From positions 37,153,501 through 37,217,500 of the forward strand of contig BSBM01000106.1 of NCBI GenBank assembly GCA_027924585.1: a stretch of DNA of 64,000 nt. The letters run 5' to 3'. The notes under the pieces are model-generated. The model was given only the letters and a program-made list of their open reading frames with translations, searched no databases and was not told the origin of the DNA. Of the stretch, positions 1 to 12,189 are shown one piece after another. Each line of letters begins with the position of its first letter. Position 1 is the first letter of the stretch. A program made the translations under genes and the position numbers. Source of the stretch: Larix kaempferi (lineage: Eukaryota > Streptophyta > Pinopsida > Pinales > Pinaceae).

Positions 1-150
1 CTTGGAGTTGTAGTGTTAGAACAAGTCTTGCAGCCATTAGAAAGACACAAGTCCCTGTACAAGGCTGCAAAGAGAGTCTAGATATAAATTCTATGGAGGT
101 GTATGTGTTAGTGAAGTGAGCGGGCTATAAGTACCTCAATTATTGATCAA
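1..150 (+). repeat. Fragment of a degenerate repeat, paired with 9074-9220
   Basis: This stretch matches 9074-9220 over almost its whole length. Both carry a 'tagtgttagaaca' start, a 'gcaaccattagaaag'-like middle and a 'ttggtgaagtgagtggg'-like end, with point differences and small indels. In one frame both read as a short peptide containing 'VVLE.AL.PLER'. The 9074 copy continues into a broken coiled-coil / G-patch reading frame, so this is probably a truncated piece of the same element. It is the first of several segments shared in the same order by 1-2710 and 9074-17265. Confidence 0.6.
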
Positions 151-2289
151 TACATCAATTCACTTCAACATTCCCATTTGCAAAGTATGCTAATTGTTTT
201 GAGTTCATTATATTTTGTAGTCTCCATTTCTTTAATTTATTTGAATACATTCCAATTCTTTTCCCATTTCACATTTTCCAATATGCTAATTTATTTGACA
301 GTATGACTAGTTTAGATAGATCCAAGGTTAAATAGACCGTTTTGAGGATGTAAAAGTATGAGGCGTATCAATCTTTGGAGGTGCAATTTTTTTTAAATGT
401 TGAAATATGAGTGAGGTTTATAGCTATTGCCACCTTTCAACACTTAAAAATAAATTTGAAACTTATATAAGAATTTAGCTTTATCTGGTCACTCAAACTA
501 GAAGGGACATTTCTTGTTTGAAATTAGGTAAGAATAATTTGGAATTCATGGAATAACAAATATCTTTGCTTAACCTTGCAAAATTAAGTTTTAATAGAGA
601 TCTTCTTAGGTGTTGAACCCATTTTTTGTATTAAAAACAACCATTTTAACAATCCAAGATTGCAATTTCAACAATTTTTTTAATATTTTAATGATAGCAA
701 ACCGAAAAAATTTCAAAACCATAAAACTTTTTAACACTCTTCATTAAAGGCACTTATTAACCATGAAATAATCCTTAAAATTTTATTAAATAAATAAAAA
801 ATTAAAATTAAATATCTTATTTTAAGTTTTTTATTATTACTTTAAAAACATTAATTTTTTTAATATAAAATTGATTATAATAAACTTATAATCCAAAAAT
901 TTATATTCATTAAAAATTCACCTCTGATTATGGTTAAAATGGTTAAAATCCTATAAACAACTTTTCATAAACATGCACACAACCCATTCCATTATTATTG
1001 TGTGTTTTCATGAGTTGCATTTTAGATGTATTGTGCAAACAATTCACCTTTGACTATGGTTAAAATCCTATAAACAACTTTTCATAAACATGCACACAAC
1101 CCATTATTATTGTCCATTTTCATGAGATGCATTTTGGATGTATTGTGCAAACTTATGACAGGTTTCCGAATAGTTTAGATTACAATATATTAATAAAGTA
1201 GTAGTCTAAACATACTATACACTTATTTTTATTTTTTATAATTATTTTTTTGAGAAATTTAATTTAAAATTAAGAAAAGTGCTTAGAATTACAAATAAAG
1301 TTATTAAAATTACACAATGAAATAATGGTATTTGTAGGTAATTCATTTATACATTTAAAATTACAAAATTTAACAAATAAAAAATTCCAAACTATATAAC
1401 TTTTAGATTGCTAAGAAGGAAAATATTTGCTCTAAATGTTGTCAAAATAATTCCCTAGAGATAAATATAGATAAGGATAGGAGAATAATTTATTTGGAAA
1501 AAACAATTTAAAATATAATGCCATAAATGCTAAAAATGGTGGGAATTGAAAAGATTAAAAAGGAAGAGATACAAGAAAATAGGGTGCTTTTATATATTTT
1601 TATAGCTGGTCTAATCATATAATTTGAATATGAAGAGTTCATACAAGGAATTTGGTGTGAATAAAACAAAGATACTTAAGGTGGTTAGAATTTATAATCG
1701 TTTAATGAGGTGGTTAGAATTTATAATGGTTTAATGATATAATTTGAATATGAGGAGTTAATGGAAGGAATTTGGGGTAAACAAAACAAAGATGCTCAAG
1801 GTGGTTAGAATTTATAATGTGTATATACTCTTATCTTTTCCGTTTTTGAAATTTTAACCAATTTCTTTTTATTAAAAAGCCAAATACAATGATTTCAAAA
1901 TGAGTGTTTATATTTTACAATTTAAGATGAGACAAGTGTGTACTTCGTAGCACTTAACTTGTGGTCTATCGATATTCACCAACCACAAATACAGTAAGAT
2001 GAGACAAGTGTGTACTTCATAGCACTTAACTTGTTGTTTATCCATATTCACCAAATATTCACCAACCACAAGTTAAGTGGCTATGCTAATTTATATAATC
2101 TCTCCCTATTAAAATAACTGATGTATCTATGCTAATTTATATAATCTCTCCCTATTTGTGGCTGTGATAATTTACTATAATAACTTGTGTATCTATGCTA
2201 ATTTATATAATCTCTCCCTATTAATTTATATAATCTCTCCCTATTAAAATAACTTGTGGCTGTGATAATTTACTACAATCTCTCCATAC
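151..2289. other. AT-rich spacer with local tandem duplications; no gene seen
   Basis: No coding region is supportable here. The sequence is very AT-rich, with homopolymer runs. Local duplications include a roughly 127-bp unit twice at about 914-1160, a unit at about 1612-1690 repeated at 1735-1820, a 'gatgagacaagtgtgtact' unit twice at about 1927-2050, and a short 'ctaatttataatctctccc'-type unit several times between 2085 and 2265. Positions 780-965 resemble 13300-13500, and 1550-1830 resemble 15310-15640. Confidence 0.6.
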
Positions 2290-3160
2290 TAGATTGGTTA
2301 CTCGTTTAACTATCTTGATACCTTGAAACAAAAATACTTCAACCTCGAACGCAGAATTGGAACATATATTCAGTTAAATCCACAACGCGATTACCAGATA
2401 TCTACATTCCCATTTTTCCGCCGCGCGGCCGAGGCTGAACATGTATTCCGCCGCCAGAACATGTGCTAGATGGCCGAATACCAGGCATTTCAAACTCTGA
2501 ATTCTCCAAAACATTTCGCCCCTCGTTGAAAAACAACATGATGACAACAGTTAAATCCTTAGCCAAACATGGAAGTCCATTAATCTTCCTGCAATTTATG
2601 GTGTTAAACCTCTCTATGTTCTGTTAGTCGGCTCCAGGCATGTTACCAGTGGTAAGTGGGGCGTTAAAGGCCTCTGTACACATCGCGTTCAAACAAGTTC
2701 AAATCGTCAAAAAAACTCCAAACAAATTTGTTTTATCGTTTTTTGAATTGACCAAAGCGTTAGAAAACTCCAAACAAATTTGTTTCATTGTTTTTTGTTT
2801 TTTTATTGTATGTTTTACTGACTATTAAATGGCTGAACATGGACGACAACATAGAGCCGTTCATCACGCAACCTGCACCTTTAAAGCTTCTGGATCATCT
2901 TGTGAGTTTAAGAATTTTTTTAACACCATAAATCCCAAATCTTAAATCTGGTAATAATCTTCGTTTGCACATTTGCAGTGCCAAGATACTTTGGCAATTG
3001 TAATCCTCGAAAATCCTTCAATACACATTGGGTTGCTGCGTGACACATTTTCAAACCGAAAGTTTCTTGTAATATGATTTAGGGTTAGGGTTTCGTATGA
3101 GGGCGTAGGAATTTTCATCTCAGCTTATAGTCCTTATCCAGTTTTGTCAGATACATATAC
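2290..3160 (+). pseudogene. Copy A: duplicated 5' end of the MBD gene (leader, start codon, first donor, intron start)
   Basis: This block resembles the MBD gene's 5' region (27640-28235) from about 2630 to 3160, and copy B (16745-17265) from 2290 to 2710. Shared landmarks with the real gene, in order, are a donor-like site (GTAAGT at 2652; GTGAGT at 27701), an ATG in strong context (2839; 27877) opening M-D/E-x-N-x-x-P, a GTGAGT donor (2902; 27920), a 'tttgcacatttgca' stretch, a 'gaaaatccttca' stretch and a TTAGGGTTT motif. The ATG-to-donor exon is 63 nt here against 43 nt in the gene, so the phase differs and it would not splice in frame to the same second exon. No CW or MBD exon follows. 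I read it as a truncated 5' duplicate; it might still have promoter activity. Confidence 0.6.
3079..3093 (-). promoter_or_regulatory. Telo-box-like motif in copy A
   Basis: Two adjacent TTAGGG units followed by TT give the AAACCCTAA telo-box on the minus strand. Plant telo-boxes are commonly found near the 5' ends of housekeeping genes. The equivalent position of the MBD gene (28152-28160) retains TTAGGGTTT, so the motif is shared by both copies. Function is inferred only. Confidence 0.35.
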
Positions 3161-3684
3161 GTCTTTAAATATACATGGCAGATACATATGTGGATATCCA
3201 CAAGTAGACAGTTTTCTGTGCCAATTGCTGGCAGTAGCTTATGACTGGGCGAGCAATAACAACCCCTCAGCAATGCATTTAGGGTTTCTGGGCTTTGCAT
3301 TTATGGCTGCTGCGCAGATATCAATAGTTAGATATCAACTCTGACAACTCCGTGCCTGTCTTAGAAACACAACTCTGTGCCTGTCTCAGAATCCAAATCC
3401 GATTGGCTGCATGCAATTTTCAACCTGTCCAGTCTAATCCGATACTGTAATCACTGGCTCCAAAGTTAACGCCCTCACCACTTATATTTCAAAGCATTCT
3501 TCCGCACGTCAGAGGGTTTTCAGTTTACAGGGCCAGTACAAATTTACATATAGAATCTTCGCAGGCATTCTTCAAAGTACACTCTTAACTGCCCATCCTC
3601 CAGTTGTCCATTGAACCATCATTTACTCTCCCCCAACATCTCACTATGTAACCCATTACTATTCTAACAACCCCTACACCAATC

Positions 3685-3828
3685 ACATCATCATAGCCCT
3701 GTAACCCGTGTCTACCTGACGCCTTCTTGCCCTAGATGTCATTAAGTTACTGGAGCACATCATCATAGGCCTGTAACCCGTGTCTACCTGACGCCTTCTT
3801 GCCCTAGATGTCATTAAGTTACTCGAGT
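3685..3828. repeat. 72-bp tandem duplication
   Basis: A 72-bp unit beginning 'acatcatcatag' occurs twice, starting at 3685 and 3757. The copies differ at only a couple of positions ('agccctg' versus 'aggcctg', and a change near the end). The rest of 3160-4160 holds no supportable gene. Confidence 0.85.
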
Positions 3829-4162
3829 AGATTACTTGATGAGCTTGTGGGGCGAGCATTATTTAGTCTGTTGCAGATCATATAATGCGGCCTGTTGGAC
3901 ATTGTATTTCAAGTATTTGAGTTTTGATGGCCAACAGGCCAGCTGCCGCCACATTAAATGGCTTCCAAACAGGCTGAATAATGGTCGCCAGTTGGTGGCC
4001 AGCTTGTGTTATATGTATTGATGTGTAGTCAAATTATTGGAAAAATTGTCAAATAGTTTTGAGAAGATATAAATATTAATTGAAGCAAGTGGGAAGCAAT
4101 CTTACTTTTTAAAAGTCTCTTATTATTATAATAATTAAATATTTCCGAATGGATATTAATAT

Positions 4163-4407
4163 AATTAAATTCCCTAAATGTCCATTGGTTGTAATGTGGG
4201 TGGTTGGGAGGAATGTTTGTTACCCTCCCCACCCAAGTTCAATTCTTGTAAGTGACATATTGCTCTTGTTGAACCCATATTGTAATGATTGTAATTTGTG
4301 CCACCTTGATTCTCTAGAATAACAGGTGGTGACCATTTCCCAAGTGGACTAGCCCTCTAACAAACGGCAAACCACCTTTTAAAAAAAAAAAATTAAATTC
4401 CCTAAAT
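4163..4407 (+). mobile_element. tRNA-derived SINE with perfect 17-bp target-site duplication
   Basis: The same 17-bp sequence, AATTAAATTCCCTAAAT, flanks the insert at 4163-4179 and 4391-4407. The 211-bp insert (4180-4390) ends in a poly(A) run directly before the second repeat. Its head has a Pol III B-box-like motif (AAGTTCAATTCTTG, 4235-4248) preceded by a G-rich D-arm-like stretch (gtgggtggttggg). These are the hallmarks of a plant SINE moved by LINE machinery. The intact target-site duplication implies a fairly recent insertion. I cannot name the family. Confidence 0.8.
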
Positions 4408-4746
4408 ATAATGGAAAAAATATGTTTTAGTGGAAATATGATAATATATATTAAAATAATTAAATTCCATAAATATAATGGAAAAATATGTTTTAAGGTT
4501 TTTTTTTATTTTAAGTATTTTATTTTTATTTTAAAAAATAATTATTTTGTTTTGAGTTATCTTAAAAAAAATCATAATCTATAATTTTAAAATTACACAA
4601 CATATTTTTACTTTTTTGGCGGGTTAAAATTTATGGATTTTAATATTTTAATTAGATATTTTAAATATAGATATAAATTGCTCAAATCAAACCAGATTGG
4701 ACTCTTTGTTATTGCTTGTAATATGTGCAATGACTAGAGCTTTGAC
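4408..4746. other. AT-rich spacer; nothing recognised
   Basis: Very AT-rich sequence with A and T runs. It repeats an 'attaaattcc.taaatataatgg' theme next to the SINE, at about 4393 and 4460. No reading frame or structured element is supportable. Confidence 0.5.
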
Positions 4747-5360
4747 TGTTTTTTTTTGTAAGCAAGTAAAATTTTATTAGACTAACTCAAATATACATAG
4801 GAGTTTTGGGTTGGTACATCACAAGGGAAACGAGACCAACCACAAAACAACATATTATCATTTGTGGCCCAAAGAGCAGATTCACTTATGGGTCTTTTAA
4901 GACAAAAAGAATAATGATAGAAGTTTGAAAAAGCATAGGCGAAACTTGAATAATAGGGAATAAAAAGAGCTATTTGGACTAAAACATAAATAAGCAGTAG
5001 GTTTATCATCCTAAATGGAAATTGATGACACCTCATGGGCCTAGGAGGACTCTAGATCTCGAGTGGCAAAGTCAAGGCATGTCATTGCTTTGACAAGGAG
5101 ATTCATCTTGGAGTCCATTTTTATGAGTTGGTCTTGGATTTCGTCCTTCTGCAGAAGTAATTCACCTCTTTCTTCCTTACTTTCAATGAGTAATTTAGCA
5201 AGGAGTGATTTAAATTGGTAATAAAGAAGAATTGTTTTGTAGTATTTTGTGTCTTTAGAGCGAGAAGAATCCACATTAGGGACCCATGGCTTCATGTTGG
5301 ACTCGTTCTCATTGTTGCAAATAAAACCTTGCTTTTGTTTTTGTTGGAGCAAATAACCCT
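4747..5360 (-). mobile_element. Degenerate repeat-derived ORF with a 3' poly(A)-like tail
   Basis: Read on the minus strand, a 103-residue frame (5352-5041) is rich in Lys, Glu and Leu and looks coiled-coil, ending 'KAMTCLDFATRDLESS'. A second short frame follows (5036-4782) containing 'FCGWSRFPCDVPT'. An A-run on the minus strand (poly-T at 4749-4757) closes the unit. A related, more broken copy lies at 13840-14600, with a similar helical segment ('LEAKINFLAKATISMAF') followed by 'NYCFVAGLVSLVTYP'. Two copies with the same layout argue for a repeat-derived sequence rather than a host gene. Class unknown. Confidence 0.4.
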
Positions 5361-8300
5361 CCTAGCCCCTGACCTGTTGATTCTAATGGGCCTAACCACA
5401 CCAAAATTGACATCCTGAGTCACACATGCACCTAAACCATAGATTTGACGGTGCTCTCCTTAATTTGGGGGCACATTCCCTGATTTGGGGGTACATTCCA
5501 TGATTTAAGGAGGAAGTTAAGTGAAGCTAGGTATGCCCCATTGGTTGAGGTCCTAACTGAACCTAATTGTTCCTAACTAGTCCTCTAGTGGTAGTAGCGC
5601 CCCAGTTTAGTTTAATGCATGTCAGTTCAGTTCAGTCAGTGTAGTGTAGTTAAACTCAGCTTAGGTGAGTGTGCATGACTAACTGAGGGTCTATGCTCTA
5701 AATTAAGCTTGGATAGCCTCTTTAGCATGGCATGGGAAATTCGAATTGCCTCTAACCCTAATTTGAATTGTTGGTCTTTAAATATTGTATTCCACACCTC
5801 ATTTAATATAATGAACTTGATCATTCTTATTCTCTTCTCTTTTGATTTCTTGTGTAGTAATTTATGTTATTCATTTATTACATAATGTATTGATGGTTGA
5901 TTTGATTCTCATTGCATATCTATTTAGTTTATGTACCTGGATCTATACATGTTCAAATCTTATATGGTACCCATGCCTTAGCCTGTAAGATTTCTCTCTA
6001 GATGTGGGAGGAGAATTATTGAAGGAAAGTTTCTTCAGCCTCCAAAGTGTCTTGTTGGACGTGGGGCTGTGAAGTGTTGCGCCATCCCTTTCTCACTTAG
6101 CAACCATGTCCTCTGCTTGACATTGGAGGCTACGAGGCGAAGAGAATCCTCTCAGAAAGACTAGTCTAACCCACAAGAAGGAACCAACGAAGTTGGCCCA
6201 TGGTGGAGAAACTAGACAACAAATACTAGTAAATCCCATGGTAATTTGCAGACAGAGGCTGAAAGAATGATTGGAGGGAGGGAAAGCCTTACCTAGTACA
6301 AACAAGTAGGAGGGAGGTTGCGTGAGTGTAGAAGGTCATAAAGGAAACCCTATTAAATCCAAAAGGAGAACTAGAGATGTCTGGGTTGAGCAACTATAAG
6401 GGCTACAAAGCATCGATTTGACCAAGATCAAATCTATTCTTATAATAGGGGATTCACCGACCCTAATCAAACCATTAACAAGGACTCCCAAACTTCCAAT
6501 CTACCCCTCATCGGTAGTGTTACTCAAATCAAACAAGAAGAATCTATGTTTCAGGACATTAACTTCTTCCATGTTCTCCAATATCTTAACAGGGAAGTAG
6601 ACCTCCAAGACAATTTGGCCTCTCAATTGGACAAAAGGATTTGTAAGAAAAATAGTGTCATTCCACCTTCCAATTCCTTGATGAACCAATATATAGAGCA
6701 ATGCAGTCCTAGTTCAAAAAACATGAGATTACAGACTCCCCTAATGGTAATGACCATTAACTCCCATAGATTCATCATTAATCACAAAGCCTGCAATGGT
6801 ACACATAGCGTCAATGGTAGTAAGGAGAACAATATTGCATTTAAGGACTTAGACGGGCAACACAGATGGAATCCCATGCAACGTCGTATTGATTTCAATA
6901 CTCAAATCTTGTCAACACTGGAGAAGGTGGGATAATGAAGGGTGCTTTTTGAATAGGTTTGGGGGAAGCAAGTGATGGTTATGGATTTGAATTTGTCAAA
7001 TTATGTCGTACTTGTCTCTATTTATTTTAGTAGATGCAATGGTTGTTTAAGAGGACCATTGCATTTGGACTCTAGTCCATTATGGGGTCCTTGTTGTGTA
7101 TTGTAAGGTTCTCTCAGGGCGCATGGCGGTATTTGAATAGTGTCATTGTGTCTAAGTTCTTGGAAAGGGCTAGAGTTGTGCTCACTCCTTCTTGTTCTGT
7201 CAATTGTTCTTGTTTTATATGGTTCTATGCTTTGTCATTAGTATTATGTGAACCAAGTGCACGCCTTTGGGGAAATTTTGTGATTGTTTCAAATGCTCGG
7301 GTGGTAGAATTGAGTACTAGTTCCAGCTGGTACTTTGTTTGGGATTGGGAGTATGATAAGTGGAGAAAGACACTACCATTGTATAGTGTTTTGGGCATAG
7401 GAATTTGTGTATTGGGTTTGTTGTTTACCCAGAAATCATTCTTGAGCTTGGGGGTTTGCATTATGAGTTGAAATAAGGTAAATCCATCTTCTCTCCCACA
7501 ATCAAGGTGGGACCACCAGATTTCACACCTCTGTTACTATTGTTTACTCCTTGGGAGCCCTCGTTAGGTTGGATTGCCTTGGTTGTCATAGCATGTGTCA
7601 ACATGCAATTCATGAAATGCAAAGATTGTTTAGAGGACATTTAGCTTTAATCAATGAGAAAACGACTTCTCCCATCTCCCTCATGGTGCACTATAATGAA
7701 AACACAACACATTCTTAGCTAAAGGCCATTATTATGCAACAGAGAGGTCAAATCCAATCTTTGGAGGCCGAGTGCATAATCTTAAAGGCCATTATGGATG
7801 CTATCCTCGAAGGTAATTATTTAGCATCCTCCAACCACTGGTATTCTTTTGGGTCTACTATGGCACTCATCAAAGATGATGAAACAATATCACAGATGAT
7901 GGAGGATATGGATATTGAGAATCCAAGGACACATTAAGACAATGGAGATCTAGACGAAGCCTATAGTCAATACTCCTTCCACTAGTTTGATGTTATGATA
8001 TGTAAAATCCTTTTTGTTTTATGTACCTGTAATCCGATATAGACTTCTAACAGTCTGTTAAACTCCTTTTAAGGAGACATTAGGACAAGGATAGTCTCTT
8101 TTTGTGCTCACGAAGATCTGGCAATCATGCCTAGACCAACATATATTTTTGTATTACTCAACTATACAGTTTGGCTGCAACCTTTTTAATGCAATCTTAT
8201 AACCATTTTTGTTATAAAGGAAAACAATTAATAATTACCTTGATAACTTAAATGATTGTTGAATGTTCCACAACTCTAAAAATCGATTGCATTGACAATG

Positions 8301-9073
8301 ATTTTAGTGGTGGGTCAATATAATTGTTTGTGTGTTGTAGAAACCATATATAACAACTCATGTTCACGATGCATTCTCTTCATCCAAGGCATGGTGGTAA
8401 CCAATACCCACAGTCTTCATTCTATTATGATCAAGACGTTCCACCAAGAACACTCACAATCCAAGCAATTTTTAGTTGTGTATTTTTGAACATATGTGGG
8501 TGAATGGGTAGACTAATAATGGGTTTGAGAGTCGTATATAAGTGTTGCTATGAAACAAGAGTCACTGAGCCAACTATGGTTACACATTCAAACCCTAGGT
8601 GCATCGATCATCAACACCACTGAATTTGAATGGTTTAGTGTTTAAACGATCTTAAGTATGGGAACTTTATTTAGACGTTTGTTATCATATACAGTGTGAT
8701 GTGGAGGCAATTACCTATAGCCATGTAGTTTTCTTAATGGCTGGGCTTGAACTCTCAACAATATGCAAGAGGAGATATGCCTACATATATCCCTTGAAGT
8801 GTTCAATGTGGATCATGTCTCAGCTAATTGAGTGTTGGGGTGAACTTTGATTTCAAAATAGATTATATACACACATACAACTGATTGGTAGAATTTTGAG
8901 TGCTGGTAGAATTTTCTAAAAACCGAGTGATGTTGATTTAATTGACAATCCACTTGAACTATTGATGGGCATTAGTCTTGGCACCATAGCAGTTAAACCA
9001 AATAGTGGAACATATCCTGAAATAGAAATATCATCACATGCTTGTTGGAGAACAAAGACAACCGAGGTTTGCA
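5361..9073. other. Unassigned low-copy/repeat sequence with short unrecognised frames
   Basis: Several open stretches occur, such as 6546-6935 (129 residues, rich in Asn and Gln), 7082-7471 (129 residues, hydrophobic with many Cys and Trp) and 7734-7937 (67 residues, acidic). I recognise no domain, splice structure or promoter pattern for them, and none has homology I can name. They could be fragments of old retroelements. I do not call them genes. Confidence 0.4.
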
Positions 9074-10330
9074 CTTGGCATTGTAGTGTTAGAACATGCC
9101 TTGCAACCATTAGAAAGAGAATGATCTTTATACAAGGCCGAACACATAGACTAGATATCAATTTCGCAAAGGTATCAGTGTTGGTGAAGTGAGTGGGATA
9201 TAAGTCCCTTGTTTACAGATCATATGGTATTAGAGTAGTTGAACCCTTGATTGTGATGCAACTGCTAGAACTTTGTAGGTCTAGCATGGATAAATCAAAC
9301 ATAGGAACGTTGGAAGACTTGCATACTATCAATGCTCCGCTTCAAAAAAAGAATAAGCACTTGAAAGAGAAGTTCCAAATGTAGGAATGGAAGATAAAAG
9401 AGATGGAGAAGAAACTTAAGACCAATGCCAAACTATTATCATTGCTAAAAAACATATTTGATGAACCTTGAGACTCCCTCGTCGTTGTCATGGAAGAGTG
9501 GGAGGAGCATTGAGTTCGACTTGTTCAACTAGGGGATGAGGTTATTCAAATGAATGGGTGGCAGGAGGATTGACTCAATTTAATGAATACTTAGTTGAAG
9601 CAAGAGTTTGCTAAGAGTGAGGAAGAATTGTCGAAGCTACATGTGGTTGTTCAAGAGCAATGGAAGCAAGGCCTCATCCCATTGCATTGTTGAAGCCAAC
9701 ACCTTGGATGAGACCAGTATGGTAAGTTCATTTTGTTCGGACTTTTCTCAATAACTTTTTGATCATTTTGAAAAGCATACAAGAGGCATTGGTTCCAAGC
9801 TACCAAGATAGATGGGCTACAATGGACAAGAGGTAGGCAAGAGAAGAGAAGGCATCATTTAAACCCTATTGTAGTTGAAGAAAGGAATAAGCGTGAAGGC
9901 CAAGGCTATGATGGCCAAGTGAAAAAGGCCATGAACACCGAGACCACTTTTTTGAAGGAAAAAGACATGTTCGAATTGGCTAACTCTTCAAAGGAAAGTA
10001 TAATAGTGAAGGAAGATGGAAGCATGCTCCCACTTCATCATTCTTGTGGTAGATTGTAGAAGGGCAGTGATGAGGAGACTATTGACATTTAGCTCGCACG
10101 AACCCTTAGAAGAAGTGGCAAGCTAGTCGGAACAAGAAGAAGAAGACCAAGACGAATGCATCAATAAGGCATCCCTTGTTTGTCATTGCTACGAGAAGAA
10201 AGGCCACATAGTCGATTGTTGTTGGTGTACTCAATGATATGTTCTTTTTGTAGGAAGAAGGGTCATTGCATAGTTGCATCTTGTTGGGAGAAGCAAGCCA
10301 CTTGCCACAAGCTAGATTGCTTTCAGGGAA
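9074..10330 (+). pseudogene. Broken retroelement-like ORF: coiled coil, G-patch, zinc knuckles
   Basis: The frame is interrupted many times, but domain order is readable. A Leu/Lys/Glu-rich coiled-coil segment (about 9190-9690) includes 'LHTINAPLQKKNKHLKEKF'. At 9771-9935 the sequence reads 'KHTRGIGSKLPR', then 'MGYNGQ' after an in-frame stop, and after a +1 shift 'NPIVVEERNKREGQGYDGQ'. The glycine and aromatic spacing is that of a G-patch, an RNA-binding module. At 10165-10310 two zinc-knuckle-like pieces appear in different frames: 'CHCYEKKGHIVDCCW', lacking one spacer residue, and 'CSFCRKKGHCIVASC', CX2CX4HX5C. G-patch plus CCHC suggests a Gag-like or RNA-binding protein of a retroelement. 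No reverse transcriptase or integrase is visible beside it. The start matches 1-150. Confidence 0.5.
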
Positions 10331-10599
10331 GTTGATCCGAAAATGGGTAACTTACTTTCCTTCCATTTAATGAATACTTAATCAAGTTCTCAATTTCGCA
10401 TTAAACATAAAGAACTTGGTATAATCATTCGAATTCTGACCCGCAACTGATTAAAATATTTTACAAAACACATATGAAAAAGATATGCAAACCAGATTTG
10501 TTAACGGAGTTTGTCAGACCTCCTGACTACGTCTCCGGACTCATTGGAACTTTGAGTCGCTTTATTATCTCCTTCAAAGATAGACAGCTTCATAATTAC

Positions 10600-11620
10600 A
10601 TTTGCATGTTCTTCATTTGAAGGAAACATTAGCATTTTGAGGACGTTGCAAATTCTTGATACTTAAGGTTTTCTCTGGGAACACATTTTGAGGGGGGTGG
10701 AGTTACTCAATCTCTTATGGCTCCGCTGGGAAAATTGTCCCATGCTTCCCTTCCTCCCTAGATTTCAATGAAGAATTTAAGGGTTCTATGAGTATCCCAT
10801 AGGCGAACCACATTTTAATAGAAATTTGTTTTGTTGAAAGTTTATGTAGATGAGAATCATGATATTTCTTATGGTTAAACAAGTGAACATTTGGCTTCTG
10901 CAGGAACCTCAACATTTGCCAATATCTTTGGAGGAGTTGTGGGTGGAGGGATGTGTGACATTGAATATCATGGGGGAGTTGGAGTAGGCTACATAGCTTA
11001 TATTTTTAGATGTTTTTGGATTCTCCGAGTCAGAAGAGATGCCAAGTATGGAAACATTAGCATCTTTGGAGGGGTTGTGGGTAAAGGGGTGTGTGAAGCT
11101 GTAGAGCGTGTGGGGATTGGCATAGGTGACAAATATTTTCCACTTAAATGTTTCTAGGTGCTCTGAGTTTGAAGAGTTTCCAAGTATGGAAACATTGGTA
11201 CCTTTGGAGGGATTGTGGACGTAGAGGTGTGTGAAGCTGCAAAGCATATGGGGTGTGCACATGAGACAAAGCTTAGATACCTAAATGTTTCTGGGTGCTC
11301 AGAGTTAGAAGAGCTGCCACGTATGGAGACATGGGTATCTTTGGAGGAGGAGTGGGCGGAGAGATGTGTAAAGCTACATAACATACAGGACTTGGCACAG
11401 GAGATAAAGCTTAAAAAGCCTATTATTTATTGGTGCTTTGAGTTAGAAGAGTTTCCAAGTATGGGGACATTGGTATCTTTGGAGCGGTTGTGGGCAGAGG
11501 GATGTGTGAAGCTACAAAGCATACAGGGTTGGCCAAGCGACAAAGCTTAGATATGTGGATGTTTATGGGTGCTTTAATCTAGAAGAGGGGCCAAGTATAT
11601 AAACATTGGTATCAAAAGAA
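10600..11620 (+). pseudogene. Leucine-rich-repeat fragment of an NLR (TNL-like) resistance gene
   Basis: Across three frames the sequence encodes repeats of the form 'C.ELEE.PSMETLVSLE.LW..GCVKL.SI.G', typical of the C-terminal LRRs of plant NLR immune receptors. Units begin near 10911, 11035, 11176, 11312, 11450 and 11582, a period of about 125-141 bp. The cleanest are 11215-11550 ('LRYLNVSGCSELEELP', 'LEEFPSMGTLVSLERLW'). Upstream, broken frames read 'LQILDT', 'LLNLLWLRWENCP' and 'ISMKNLRVL', as in the LRRs just after an NB-ARC domain. Several stops and frameshifts are present, and no TIR or NB-ARC is seen, so this is a detached, decayed LRR block. The TNL style is an impression. Confidence 0.75.
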
Positions 11621-12185
11621 CAAAGGTGATGCCATGAATATTTGGAAAGATGATCACAATAATGATAGAAATAACAGTAATAATGAACAATTATTTGTTC
11701 TAGCGGTTATGATAACAACATTCAGGCACTCTTTAGTTGCATGTCGTGGAAATTGAGAAGAGCCTTTGGACATGGAGATAAGCTAGCTAACCAATGTAAG
11801 GCATGTTGCACATGTGACTTTGGACCGTTTTAATAGCTTCCTAGGGTTTTCGATCGAGTTCGAGTTCGAGTTCGAGACTTAGAAGAGATCCCAGTGCCAA
11901 TTTTCTTACTCGTTTCTCCTCCCCTTTCTTCTTAATTTTAGCTGATACTAAATTTATTCAAATCTTTAGTGAAATAAATGGAATTATATTGAATGGACTT
12001 CTTTCAGGTTAGACACAAGTGTTGCACTTGACATGAGTTTTGTTGCTCATTTTCATTATCAATCGTGCTCATAATATTGCTCTCCCATTTGCGTGTATAT
12101 GGTTTGATTTTCTCCTCTCTAGTAGTGTTGTTATCTTGGGGTGTAAAGGAAAATAGAGGAAGATTGAGAGTGGGTTCACAGATCC
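11621..12185. other. Spacer; no gene seen
   Basis: No supportable frame. A short 'gttcga' microsatellite-like run (four GAGTTC-type units) lies at about 11852-11876. The last LRR-like remnant ends at the left edge. Confidence 0.5.
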
Positions 12186-12189
12186 CATC

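Noticed and set aside
6546-7471. Two 129-codon plus-strand frames as genes
   Set aside because: No recognisable domain or supporting gene structure; lengths are within what chance and old repeats produce in 64 kb.
10909-11384. Minus-strand frames with repeated 'NPSKGTNVSILGNSS' peptides (10909-11262, 11154-11384)
   Set aside because: They are the antisense of the LRR repeats; the plus strand gives a known protein pattern.
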